Notes under the pieces: generated by a model | Database searches by the model: none | The model's input: the letters and a program-made list of their open reading frames with translations, nothing else | What the model was told of the DNA's origin: nothing | Assembly (NCBI GenBank): GCA_035557635.1 | Contig: DATMDR010000049.1 | Span: forward strand, 1-64,000 | Direction: 5' to 3' | DNA length: 64,000 nucleotides | From: VRUE01 sp035557635 | GTDB lineage: Bacteria; Actinomycetota; Thermoleophilia; Solirubrobacterales; 70-9 | Shown: positions 7,855 through 15,399 of the stretch, one piece after another | Layout: each line of letters opens with the position of its first letter | Position numbering within the stretch: the stretch's first letter is position 1 | Translations under genes and position numbers: made by a program

Positions 7855-9539
7855 GCGCGAGCGCGAAGCGCCCGGAGATCGTCGTCGACGGATTCCCGCG
7901 CAGCCGCCCGCGCTGGGCGGAGCTGGCGTCCAGCGGCGACCACAAGGACATCGGCCGGATCATGATCGCCGGCGCGCTCGGGTTCCTCTTCGTCGCCCTG
8001 GTCGAGCTGCTGCTGATGCGCCTGCAGCTGGCGGTCCCGGAGAACACGTTCCTCTCTCCAGAGACCTTCAACCGGATGCTCTCGCTCTACGGCACGACCG
8101 CGATCTTCCTCTTCGCGCTCCCGCTCGCCTTCGGTCTCTTCTATTACCTGGCGCCGCTGCAGATCGGCGCTCGAGGAACCGCCCTCCCCCGCCTCGGCCA
8201 GCTCGGCCTCTGGCTCTGGGTCGCCGGAGCCACCGTCCTCTACGCGGGCTTCCTCTTCACCCCCTCCGAGGCCGGCATCAACCCGCTGGCGCCGCTCTCC
8301 GGGCTGGCCTTCCTCTCCAGCAACGGGGTCGACGCGTGGGCGGCGGCCACCGGCCTGGCGACGCTCGGCTTCATCCTGCTGGCGATCGACCTGACCACCA
8401 CGCTGCGCAGGATGCGGGCGCCGGGCATGGCGTGGAGACGACTGCCGGTCTTCGCCTGGGCCACGGCGATCGGCTCCTGGCTGATGCTCGTGATCGGCCC
8501 GGTGCTGCTGGCCGCGATCACGATGCTGCTGATCGACCGCAACTTCGACGGGATCTTCTTCGCCGACGGCTCCGGAGGGGCGCCGCTGCTCTGGCAGCAC
8601 CTGAGCTGGATCTTCTTCACCGGCGCCTACATGCTGGTGATGATCGCCGCCTTCGGCGCGATCTGCGAGATCGTCCCATCCCTCGTCGGCCGCCCGCTCG
8701 AGGGCCGCGCCACGGTGATCGGCTCACTGATCGCGATCGCCGTAATCGGCACCCTGGCCTGGATCCAGAACATGTTCACGGCACCGATCGGGATCGGCTG
8801 GATGTACTTCGCGATGACGATGGCACTGGCCCTGATCGTCCCCTTCGGGCTGATCGCCTACAACCTGATCACGACGATCGCGGGCGGCGCCGTCCGCATG
8901 CGAGCGCCGCTGCTCTTCGCCGCCGGCGCGGTCTCGGCGATCTCGGTCGGCCTTGCGGCGGAGATCTCGCACTCGATGGTCGGCCTCGCCTGGAAACTGA
9001 AAAACACGACCGACGCCACCGGGGCGACGCACTTCGCCCTCGTCGGCGGCGCCGTCTTCGGCGGCTTCGCCGCCCTCCACTACTGGTTCCCGAAGATGAC
9101 CGGTCGCACGATGGGTGAGAGCCTGGCACGAATCTCCTTCTGGACGATGGTGCTCGGCGCCGCTCTCGCCTTCGTCCCGCTCCTCTTCTCCGGCACCTAC
9201 GAGGGCGAGGTAATCGACGCCTACAAGTTCTTCGGCGACAGCGGCATGAGCGCCTACAACCTGATCGCCTCGATCGGCGCCCTCGTGCTCGCCGCCGGCA
9301 TCGTGATGACGCTCGTCAACGCGATCCTCAGCCGCGAGGGAGGGCCCGAGGCGGGGCACGACCCCTGGGGCGGCGACTCGCTCGAGTGGTTCGCGCTCTC
9401 GCCACCCGAGCCGCACAACTTCGACGTGCTTCCCGACGTGCGCAGCGAGCACCCGATGCGGGACATCCGCGCGGCGATCGCCCACCGCACCGCTCGCAAG
9501 CCCGAGCGGCCGGCGCCCGAGTCACAGCCGGTAGCTTGA
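7851..9539 (+). CDS. Heme-copper oxidase subunit I homologue without most metal ligands (pseudo-oxidase)
   Basis: A 562-residue, roughly 12-segment membrane protein clearly related to subunit I of cytochrome oxidase (FNRMLSLYGTTAIFLF, PLQIGARGTALPRL, HYWFPKMTGR). Ungapped comparison with the canonical CtaD in this window shows Y80 for the heme a histidine of helix II, T257 for the CuB histidine and M261 for the cross-linked tyrosine of helix VI, Q306/N307 for the CuB histidine pair, and A392 for the heme a3 histidine. Only H394, the second heme a ligand, remains. Oxygen reduction by the usual mechanism looks impossible. The frame is intact and coupled to subunit II upstream and ctaB 4 bases downstream, so it is maintained rather than decaying. 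Function unknown. Confidence 0.85.
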   Translation: MSASAKRPEIVVDGFPRSRPRWAELASSGDHKDIGRIMIAGALGFLFVALVELLLMRLQLAVPENTFLSPETFNRMLSLYGTTAIFLFALPLAFGLFYYLAPLQIGARGTALPRLGQLGLWLWVAGATVLYAGFLFTPSEAGINPLAPLSGLAFLSSNGVDAWAAATGLATLGFILLAIDLTTTLRRMRAPGMAWRRLPVFAWATAIGSWLMLVIGPVLLAAITMLLIDRNFDGIFFADGSGGAPLLWQHLSWIFFTGAYMLVMIAAFGAICEIVPSLVGRPLEGRATVIGSLIAIAVIGTLAWIQNMFTAPIGIGWMYFAMTMALALIVPFGLIAYNLITTIAGGAVRMRAPLLFAAGAVSAISVGLAAEISHSMVGLAWKLKNTTDATGATHFALVGGAVFGGFAALHYWFPKMTGRTMGESLARISFWTMVLGAALAFVPLLFSGTYEGEVIDAYKFFGDSGMSAYNLIASIGALVLAAGIVMTLVNAILSREGGPEAGHDPWGGDSLEWFALSPPEPHNFDVLPDVRSEHPMRDIRAAIAHRTARKPERPAPESQPVA

Positions 9540-9543
9540 AGTC

Positions 9544-10443
9544 ATGAGCGGCGCCGAGACCGTCGTAGTCGCCGCGCAGCGACCGGTAGCACTGACCGTC
9601 CTGCGGGACTACGTCACGCTGACCAAGCCGAAGGTGCAGTCGCTGCTGCTGCTGACCACGATCACGACGATGTACGTGGCCGGCGATCCCTCGCTCGGCC
9701 TCGTCCTCCTCACCTGCCTCGGCGGCGCCCTCTCTGCGGGCGGCGCCGGCGCGATCAACCACGCGATCGACCGCGACATCGACCTCACGATGGCGCGTAC
9801 GGCGGACCGCCCGGTGGCCAGCGGCCGAGTCTCGCCGAGAGCGGCGATCGCCTTCGGCGCGGCGCTCGGCCTGGCGTCGTTCACGCTGCTCTCGCTGACC
9901 GTCAACCCCCTCGCCGCATCGCTCTCCCTGGCCGGGCTGTTCGGCTACGTCTTCGTCTACACGCTGTGGCTGAAGCGCCGCACCCCGCAGAACATCGTGA
10001 TCGGCGGCGCCGCCGGCGCGGTGCCGCCGCTGGTCGCCTGGGCGGCGGTGACCGGAGGGCTCAGCGGCACCGCCTTCTATCTCTTCGCGATCGTCTTCTT
10101 CTGGACGCCGCCCCACTTCTGGGCGCTCTCGCTGCTGATGAAGGACGAGTACGCGAAGGCGGGCGTGCCGATGCTGCCGGTCGTCCGCGGCGAGGACGAG
10201 ACGCGCCGCCAGATCCTCCTCTACACCGTGCTGCTCTACGCGGTGACCCAACTGCCCTTCTGCGCCGGCGCCTTCGGGATCGAGTACCTGGTCGCCTCGA
10301 TGAGCCTCGGCGCCGCCTTCATCTACTTCGCGGTGCGGCTGCTGCGCAGCGGCGAGCGGGGCTGGGCTCTGCGCACCTACCTGTTCTCGCTCGCCTACCT
10401 GGCCCTGCTCTTCCTGGCGATGCCGCTCGACCGGGTGCTCTAG
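9544..10443 (+). CDS. ctaB: Protoheme IX farnesyltransferase (heme O synthase)
   Basis: This UbiA-family membrane prenyltransferase converts heme B to heme O with farnesyl diphosphate. The first aspartate-rich motif is NHAIDRDIDLTMARTADRP, the conserved YTLWLKRRTPQNIVIGG loop follows, and FFWTPPHFWALSL marks the CtaB/COX10 subfamily. The length of 299 residues and about eight membrane segments are normal. It starts 4 bases after the ligand-less subunit I gene and is probably in the same transcript. With ctaA at 12048 it supplies heme A, presumably to the canonical oxidase encoded at 15400-19629. Confidence 0.95.
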   Translation: MSGAETVVVAAQRPVALTVLRDYVTLTKPKVQSLLLLTTITTMYVAGDPSLGLVLLTCLGGALSAGGAGAINHAIDRDIDLTMARTADRPVASGRVSPRAAIAFGAALGLASFTLLSLTVNPLAASLSLAGLFGYVFVYTLWLKRRTPQNIVIGGAAGAVPPLVAWAAVTGGLSGTAFYLFAIVFFWTPPHFWALSLLMKDEYAKAGVPMLPVVRGEDETRRQILLYTVLLYAVTQLPFCAGAFGIEYLVASMSLGAAFIYFAVRLLRSGERGWALRTYLFSLAYLALLFLAMPLDRVL

Positions 10444-10456
10444 TAAAAATCCGGCC

Positions 10457-10570
10457 ATGGATCGCGAGACCGCAAGACGGAACATGACCTCGGCCCTGGT
10501 CGCCGGGGGCATCGCCGCCGCGATCTTCGCCCTCTGCTTCGTGGCCGCGACCCTCTACATCGCCTCATGA
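10457..10570 (+). CDS. Very small single-pass membrane protein (37 aa)
   Basis: An ATG at 10457 opens a 37-codon frame with a basic N-terminus (MDRETARRN) and one hydrophobic helix (about residues 11-35). It lies 13 bases after ctaB, and its TGA overlaps the next ATG (ATGA at 10567-10570), so it is translationally coupled to the 96-residue protein. Many oxidases carry such small accessory helices, so an oxidase accessory subunit or assembly peptide is a reasonable inference. No family is recognised. Confidence 0.6.
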   Translation: MDRETARRNMTSALVAGGIAAAIFALCFVAATLYIAS

Positions 10571-10857
10571 GCGCGGAGCGGAACGTTCCCGAGCCCGGCG
10601 AGCTGGTCTACCGGTCGCAGCCCTCCTGGCTGCCTGCCATCCTCGCTTTCGCCCTGGCGCTGGCCGTCTGCGGGATCTTCGCCCCCTTCATGGTGCCCGG
10701 GTGGGTCTACTCGGTAATCGGCATCATGACCGCCCTGGCGGTCCTCCGCAGGATGACCAGCGGCGCGGTCCGCGAGTACTTCCGCCTCCCCCGCAAGCAG
10801 CGCGTACGCGGCGCTGTACTGCCGGTGGAAATGATCTCACCGTCACAAAAGGGCTGA
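10567..10857 (+). CDS. Small two-helix membrane protein of the oxidase cluster
   Basis: A 96-residue protein with a polar N-terminus (MSAERNVPEPGELVY), two hydrophobic stretches (about 20-42 and 46-60) and a basic C-terminal tail. It is coupled by ATGA overlap to the 37-residue protein. Size, topology and position after ctaB resemble accessory subunits of actinobacterial cytochrome oxidase, such as subunit IV/CtaF, but no diagnostic motif was found. Its stop codon lies inside a bidirectional terminator. Confidence 0.65.
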   Translation: MSAERNVPEPGELVYRSQPSWLPAILAFALALAVCGIFAPFMVPGWVYSVIGIMTALAVLRRMTSGAVREYFRLPRKQRVRGAVLPVEMISPSQKG

Positions 10858-10877
10858 GCCCGGCAGTCAGCCCTTTT
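10847..10877. terminator. Bidirectional intrinsic terminator between convergent genes
   Basis: A perfect 11-base inverted repeat (AAAAGGGCTGA at 10847-10857 and TCAGCCCTTTT at 10867-10877) closes a 9-base loop. Both strands end in a short U run, so it can terminate both the plus-strand ctaB transcript and the minus-strand CBS gene. The stop codons of both genes sit inside the stem. Confidence 0.85.
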
Positions 10878-11274
10878 CGGGCGTCATCCCGGACGTCGCA
10901 CCCTCTGACGTCCAAACTTTGACGATGTCGCGCATCGAGAGGACGCCGACCAGCTCCGCGTCGTCGTAGACGACGAGGTGGCGGATGCCGCGCCGCGCCA
11001 TCTCAGCCGCGGCCCGCTCCAGGCTCCAGTCCGGCGAGGCCGCGATCACGCTGTCGCTCATGTGGTCGGCGACCCGCTCGGCGTCGGGGTCGTCACCAGC
11101 GCCGACCGAGAGCAGGATGTCGCGCTCGGTGACGATGCAGGGCACCGGTGTCTCGTCGTCGCTGACCAGCGCCGCGCCGATCCCTTTGTCCGCCATCATC
11201 GCCGCCGCCTCTCGCAGCGTGTGCGAGGGGCCAACGGTGAGCACCACCTCTGACATCCCGTCTCGTACCTGCAT
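10867..11274 (-). CDS. Two-CBS-domain protein
   Basis: A soluble 135-residue protein made of a CBS pair: the first repeat contains ADKGIGAALVSDDETPVPC and ITERD-like TERDILLSVG, the second RRGIRHLVVYDDAELVGVLS with MRDIVKVW. CBS pairs usually bind adenosine nucleotides and sense energy state. The ATG at 11274 was preferred over an upstream in-frame ATG because GGAGG lies 6-7 bases before it; a TATATT box lies just upstream. It is divergent from the diheme cytochrome gene, whose start is only 38 bases away. Confidence 0.8.
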   Translation of the reverse strand: MQVRDGMSEVVLTVGPSHTLREAAAMMADKGIGAALVSDDETPVPCIVTERDILLSVGAGDDPDAERVADHMSDSVIAASPDWSLERAAAEMARRGIRHLVVYDDAELVGVLSMRDIVKVWTSEGATSGMTPEKG

Positions 11275-11312
11275 CGGCCCTCCAATATAGACTCCGGCGC
11301 GCTCAGCGCCGT

Positions 11313-12002
11313 ATGACGAAGCCACTCCGCCCAACCCGCCTGCTCCTCGCCCTCGCCATTCTGGCCGCCATCGCGCTGCCGGCGTCCGGCTGCGGCACGA
11401 GCACCGCAGACATCGAGCGCGGCCGGGTGCTCTTCAAACAGAAATGCGGCACCTGCCACATCATGGCCCAGGCGGGCACGAGCGGCACGATCGGGCCCGA
11501 TCTCGACGACGCCTTCGGCCCGGCCCGTGCCGCGGGCGAGACAGGCAGCACGATCGAAGGCGTGGTCAGGGCCCAGGTCGAGAACCCACGGCCCATCACC
11601 GACAACCCAGCTGTCTCGATGCCGCCCGACATCGTCGAGGGGCAGGACCTCGAAGACGTAGCCGCCTACATCGGCGAGTACGCGGGCGTGCCCGGCGCCG
11701 CGCCTCCGACGGTGCCCGGCGGGCCCGGGGCCCAGGTCTTCGCCAACACCGGCTGCGGCACCTGCCACACGCTCGCCGAGGCCAAAGCGGGCGGCGTGAC
11801 GGGGCCTGACCTCGACGAGACCCTGCCCGGCCAGAGCGCCGCGATGATTCACCAGTCGATCGTCGATCCCGGCGTCAAACTCGCCAAAGGCTATCCCGAC
11901 GTGATGCCAAGCATCTACGAGACGTCCCTGAGCCCGAAAGAACTCAAAGACCTCGTCGCCTACCTGGTCGAATCGACCAGCGGCAAATCCAAAGCCGGCT
12001 GA
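11313..12002 (+). CDS. Diheme c-type cytochrome lipoprotein
   Basis: A 229-residue exported protein. A basic N-terminus and hydrophobic helix end in a lipobox (ALPASGC), so it is probably anchored by a lipid at the outer face of the membrane. Two heme c sites, both CGTCH (near residues 46-50 and 149-153), head two homologous cytochrome c domains. Each is followed by GPDLDD or GPDLDE and a candidate axial methionine (MPPDIV, MPSIY). It could carry electrons to an oxidase. It lies between the ligand-less oxidase genes and ctaA, so its partner may be either oxidase of the window. Confidence 0.88.
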   Translation: MTKPLRPTRLLLALAILAAIALPASGCGTSTADIERGRVLFKQKCGTCHIMAQAGTSGTIGPDLDDAFGPARAAGETGSTIEGVVRAQVENPRPITDNPAVSMPPDIVEGQDLEDVAAYIGEYAGVPGAAPPTVPGGPGAQVFANTGCGTCHTLAEAKAGGVTGPDLDETLPGQSAAMIHQSIVDPGVKLAKGYPDVMPSIYETSLSPKELKDLVAYLVESTSGKSKAG

Positions 12003-12047
12003 GCCCGCGGCGGCCAGGCTGCCGCTGGCATCATCCCTCGACGACCG

Positions 12048-13019
12048 ATGCGTGAGCGCCTCGAGATCACGCCGCAGCTTTACGCCAAGGTGACGATCGT
12101 CGCCCTGGCGGCCCTCTCCCTGATCGTGCTGACCGGCGCCGGGGTGCGGCTGACGGGCTCCGGCCTCGGCTGCCCGGACTGGCCGAAGTGCTACGGGAAA
12201 ACGGTGCCGCCGCTCGACACCCACGCGGTGATCGAGTACGGCAACCGCCTCCTCACCGGCTTCGTCGGCCTCGCCGTGATCGCCGCCAGCGCCCTCGCCT
12301 GGCTGCGGCGGCCGTTCCGCTGGCACCTGGCCTTCTTCGGCGCCCTGCTGCCCCTGGGAGTGATCGGCCAGGCGATCCTCGGCGCCTTGGTCGTCAAGCA
12401 CCACCTCGCCCCGGAGCTGGTGATGTGCCACTTCCTGCTCTCGATGCTGCTGCTCGACGCCGCTTTCGCGCTCGCCTGGTGCGCCCGCTACGAGTCCTGG
12501 GAGCGACGGCGCTCCTCAGACCGCTTCGGCGTCTGGGCGGTCCGCGCCCTGATCCCGCTCGGGCAGCTGACGATCCTCGCCGGGACGGTCGCGACCGCCT
12601 CGGGCCCGCACGCGGGGGACCACGAGGGTGAGCTGGTCAGGCGGTTCGACTTCGAGGGCGCCGGCACCTTGGAGTGGGTGGTGCAGCGCCATAGCGCGAT
12701 CGCCGCGGTCTTCGGCATAGCGGCGATCGCGGTCTGGCTCCTGCTGAGGCGGCAGGGAGGCGACAGGCGCGCCGTCAGGCCCCTGACCGTCGTGATCGGC
12801 CTGCTCGGGGTCCAGGGGGCCGTAGGGGGCCTCCAGTGGGCCCTGGAGCTGCCGGCGGAGCTGGTCTGGCTGCACATCGCCCTCGCCACGGCCACCTGGC
12901 TGGCGATGCTGTGGACGGTCGCCACCGCCGGTCGCCTGGAGCCGCGAAGAGCCGCCACGGCGCCCAGCCCCGAGGCCATGCCGGAGCCGGCCCTGAGCGC
13001 CCCCGGCAGGGCTCCCTAG
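12048..13019 (+). CDS. ctaA: Heme A synthase
   Basis: This COX15/CtaA-family membrane enzyme oxidises the C8 methyl of heme O to give heme A. Visible marks are LTGSGLGCPDWPKCYG with the paired cysteines of the first extracytoplasmic loop, conserved histidines in KHHLAPELVMCH, RHSAIAAVFG and LHIALATATW, and about eight membrane helices over 323 residues. The usual ExxHR motif reads EYGNR here; I believe asparagine at this place also occurs in other actinobacteria, but this needs an alignment. The proline/alanine-rich tail is not conserved. It acts together with ctaB upstream. Confidence 0.9.
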   Translation: MRERLEITPQLYAKVTIVALAALSLIVLTGAGVRLTGSGLGCPDWPKCYGKTVPPLDTHAVIEYGNRLLTGFVGLAVIAASALAWLRRPFRWHLAFFGALLPLGVIGQAILGALVVKHHLAPELVMCHFLLSMLLLDAAFALAWCARYESWERRRSSDRFGVWAVRALIPLGQLTILAGTVATASGPHAGDHEGELVRRFDFEGAGTLEWVVQRHSAIAAVFGIAAIAVWLLLRRQGGDRRAVRPLTVVIGLLGVQGAVGGLQWALELPAELVWLHIALATATWLAMLWTVATAGRLEPRRAATAPSPEAMPEPALSAPGRAP

Positions 13020-13033
13020 GCGCGCCCGCGCCG

Positions 13034-13819
13034 ATGCTGCCCTTCGCCGTCTCGATCGCGACGCTCAGCCTCGCGCAGGCGGCGCTGGTCGCCCTGCCTC
13101 GTCCCGCTGTCTCCCCCGCCCTCGCGCGGCTCGGCGGTCGCTGGTGGGCGCTGGTCCCGCCGGGGTCGATCGCGCTCGTGGTCGCGGCGATCGCCCTCGA
13201 GTCCGACTCCGCGCAGGCGCTGACCTACCTCGCCTTGCTTGCCGTCCCTCCCCTCGCCGCTCTCGCACTCGGCGGCGTGATGCGCGGAGCTCGCACCGGG
13301 CTGGCAGTGCTCGTCGTTCCGCTCTTTGCGCTCGCTTGGGCATTTCAGGAGTCCCTCGTGGGCGAGGCCGCGGCGTTGGCACTCACCGGCCTCGCCTGCG
13401 TCAGCCTCGGCTGGCTGCTGGCCTGCGTGGTCCCGCCGCGATGGCTGAAGCTAGGGATCTACGCGATGGCGGCGATCGATGCCTGGCTGGTCTCCGCCGA
13501 GCTCCTGCAGGGGCCGAACGCGATCCTCAACGCCGCCTCGCCGGGAAGCCTGCCGCAACTCCAGTACGCCTCCTTCGACTCGGCCGTGACCGGGTTCGGC
13601 GACCTCTTCCTCGCCGCCACCCTGGGCGCCCTGCTCGCCGCCGACCGGCGCCTTCAGCTGACCGGCGCCGCCCTGCTCGCAATTCTCGCCCTCAGCTTCG
13701 ACCTGCTCTTCTTCGCCGTCGACTCGCTGCCGGCGACCGTCCCAGTAGCAGTCACCCTAGCGCTGCTCGACCTCGCGAGCCGACGACGACACTCTACGAC
13801 TTGGACTCGTGCTCAGTGA
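13034..13819 (+). CDS. Integral membrane protein of unknown function
   Basis: A 261-residue protein with about seven to eight hydrophobic segments spread over its whole length and no recognised catalytic motif. A glycine/serine-rich loop QYASFDSAVTGFGDLFLA lies near the middle. It starts 14 bases after ctaA and is probably in the same transcript, which suggests a role near the respiratory chain, but nothing in the sequence shows it. Its 3' end overlaps the convergent AT-rich gene by 7 bases. The ATG at 13034 is preferred because the open frame upstream overlaps ctaA. Confidence 0.65.
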   Translation: MLPFAVSIATLSLAQAALVALPRPAVSPALARLGGRWWALVPPGSIALVVAAIALESDSAQALTYLALLAVPPLAALALGGVMRGARTGLAVLVVPLFALAWAFQESLVGEAAALALTGLACVSLGWLLACVVPPRWLKLGIYAMAAIDAWLVSAELLQGPNAILNAASPGSLPQLQYASFDSAVTGFGDLFLAATLGALLAADRRLQLTGAALLAILALSFDLLFFAVDSLPATVPVAVTLALLDLASRRRHSTTWTRAQ

Positions 13820-14499
13820 ACTCCGATTTTCTGACCCTCATGTGAGCCCACCAAGAAACCGATGGCGTGCCTATCGATATAGGCCTGGTTCAAGCCAAAG
13901 GCAAGTTTGTCGCCCGTTAATAACTGAATTTCCTCGCTGTATAAAATTAACTGTTCAACCGCATCTAACTCATCGACCTTAGCGGAGATTGAGCCATTTA
14001 TCGCATTGTTTAACGGGAGAGTACATTCTGTCCCCCCTTTGAAGGCAACCGTAGTGAAGTTAGTTTCGCCTGGCAGCGGCTCGAATAACAGAAAGGGTTC
14101 CCCACTATGTAAAATGGGTAACACTAAGACTTTAGCAGTAACGGTTCCTAATGTTTTCATGTCACATGGCAAGATTTCGCCGGACATGAGATCGAAGGAT
14201 AAACACCCTAAGGACACGAGTTTGCCTTCGGCGTCAGTGGATGTACTGATTTTCCCTTCGATATGAAATGCCGTGCATTTTATTTCGAAGCTCCGGGCAG
14301 GTACTAAAAAGGAAGTTATTCCTATTTGTTTTGCTTCGATTATCGCTAATAAGGCGGGGGCTAAGTTGACTAAGTAGGTGCCGGATTTGCTTTCCCCCGG
14401 TAACTGCCCCTGAGCCCCGGTGGCTCCAACCGCCATCACTCCCGTCACGACCAGAATCGCCAGGCCAAGGGTCCTCATCCCATGCTTCGCACTTCTCAT
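13813..14499 (-). CDS. Secreted protein of unknown function, atypically AT-rich
   Basis: The product has a clear Sec signal peptide (about residues 8-30, TLGLAILVVTGVMAVGATG followed by AQG) and a mature domain of about 195 residues with paired cysteines (for example IKCTAFH, LGCLSF, ILPCDM, TECTLPLNN). Similar cysteine-paired exported proteins occur in Solirubrobacter-type genomes as paralogous families, but none has a function I know. The ATG at 14499 is preceded by GGGAGGA. The coding sequence is near 47% GC in a genome near 70% and is rich in A/T third positions, which points to horizontal acquisition. Confidence 0.7.
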   Translation of the reverse strand: MRSAKHGMRTLGLAILVVTGVMAVGATGAQGQLPGESKSGTYLVNLAPALLAIIEAKQIGITSFLVPARSFEIKCTAFHIEGKISTSTDAEGKLVSLGCLSFDLMSGEILPCDMKTLGTVTAKVLVLPILHSGEPFLLFEPLPGETNFTTVAFKGGTECTLPLNNAINGSISAKVDELDAVEQLILYSEEIQLLTGDKLAFGLNQAYIDRHAIGFLVGSHEGQKIGVH

Positions 14500-14570
14500 G
14501 CTTCCTCCCAACGTCTGCTTGGCTGCGGTGCATGGAGCCGCCAGCCTCCACGACGCGGCAAGGATCCCAG

Positions 14571-14591
14571 CTTGACCACATAGCGGTCAAG
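14571..14591. promoter_or_regulatory. Operator-like inverted repeat upstream of the AT-rich secreted gene
   Basis: CTTGACC (14571-14577) and GGTCAAG (14585-14591) form a 7-base inverted repeat around a 7-base spacer, 72 bases upstream of the start at 14499. On the minus strand it contains a TTGACC that could be a -35 element. A dimeric regulator site overlapping a promoter is plausible; no regulator gene is adjacent. Confidence 0.45.
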
Positions 14592-14635
14592 TCTTCCTGA
14601 GCTGTGTCTTCTATCTGATTTGCAGCAGCTGCCCG

Positions 14636-15286
14636 TCAGGACGCCGTGCGCTCGGCCGAAAGGTCGACCACTACGTGGGTGATCGGCAGGTCGATCTGCT
14701 CGCGGGCCTGTTTGACCACCCCGTGCTCGAGCCAGCGTGAGCGCTCCGGCGGATGGGTCGAGATCACGATCTCGTCGGCGGGAAACGTGCGCAAGGCGTC
14801 CTCGATCGCGACGTTGGGGTCCGAGTCGCCGATCTCTCCCCTCCCTTTCAGTCCCAGCTCGTCGATCGCGATCAAGGAGAGCTCCATGCGCTGGCGCGCC
14901 AGCTCCATCGCTTCGTCGATCGCAGAGGCCCAGTGCGCCGCGCGCGAGCCGGCCAGCGCCGGCGTGATCACGAGGATCTCGCAGTCCCGGCCGTGGCATC
15001 GATTGCCGATCTCCTCTAGCAGCTCGCCGCCGCCGACCGTCTCGTTGGCGACGACCAGCACCCTGTGCTTGCCGTCGCCGCCACGGGTGACCTCGACCGT
15101 GCGTGGCAACGATCCCCGCGAGCTGCGGTAGGCGATCCCCGCTCCGAACCCGACCAGCGCCGCCGCCAGGACGACTCCGAAGACCGGCCGGGTCAGCAAC
15201 GTCAGCACGATCACCGCCACGGCCCCCGCCCCGATGATGACGACCCACCGGAACGCGTCGGCCTCCGACCTCAGCGGATTGTGCAT
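14636..15286 (-). CDS. Membrane-anchored stress-protein-like (UspA-type) domain protein
   Basis: A 216-residue protein with two N-terminal membrane helices (about 13-30 and 34-50) and a cytosolic domain of the universal-stress-protein type: VLVVANETVGGGELLEE, then DALRTFPADEIVISTHPPER and SRWLEHGVVKQARE near the C-terminus. The same domain occurs twice in the protein at 16023-16901. It is the last gene of the minus-strand ctaC-ctaD-ctaE run, separated from ctaE by a palindromic repeat. The function is not known; a sensing or regulatory role at the oxidase is an inference from position. Confidence 0.7.
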   Translation of the reverse strand: MHNPLRSEADAFRWVVIIGAGAVAVIVLTLLTRPVFGVVLAAALVGFGAGIAYRSSRGSLPRTVEVTRGGDGKHRVLVVANETVGGGELLEEIGNRCHGRDCEILVITPALAGSRAAHWASAIDEAMELARQRMELSLIAIDELGLKGRGEIGDSDPNVAIEDALRTFPADEIVISTHPPERSRWLEHGVVKQAREQIDLPITHVVVDLSAERTAS

Positions 15287-15320
15287 ACCCCCAGTGTTAC
15301 CACTGAGGCGGCGAAATCAA

Positions 15321-15384
15321 GCCTGGCTAGGACGCAGGGAGCGTGGCGTGCTCTGCACGCGAGCGACCGAGGACGACGCCAGGC
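15321..15384 (+). repeat. Structured intergenic repeat, copy 1 of 2 near-identical
   Basis: A 64-base element with terminal inverted repeat GCCTGGC/GCCAGGC (15321-15327 and 15378-15384), the core AGGACGCAGGGAG (15329-15341), a central hairpin GCGTG-CTCTG-CACGC, and GACCGAGGAC (15365-15374). The copy at 28157-28222 differs at only a few positions, and a diverged relative lies at 7028-7074. It sits just downstream of the ctaE stop codon. Confidence 0.85.
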
Positions 15385-15399
15385 GCAGGTTGCGCCGTC

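Noticed and set aside
13034..14499. A genomic island bounded by repeats around the AT-rich gene
   Set aside because: Only one gene is atypical, no integrase or direct repeats flank it, and the repeat at 15321 also occurs at an unrelated place.
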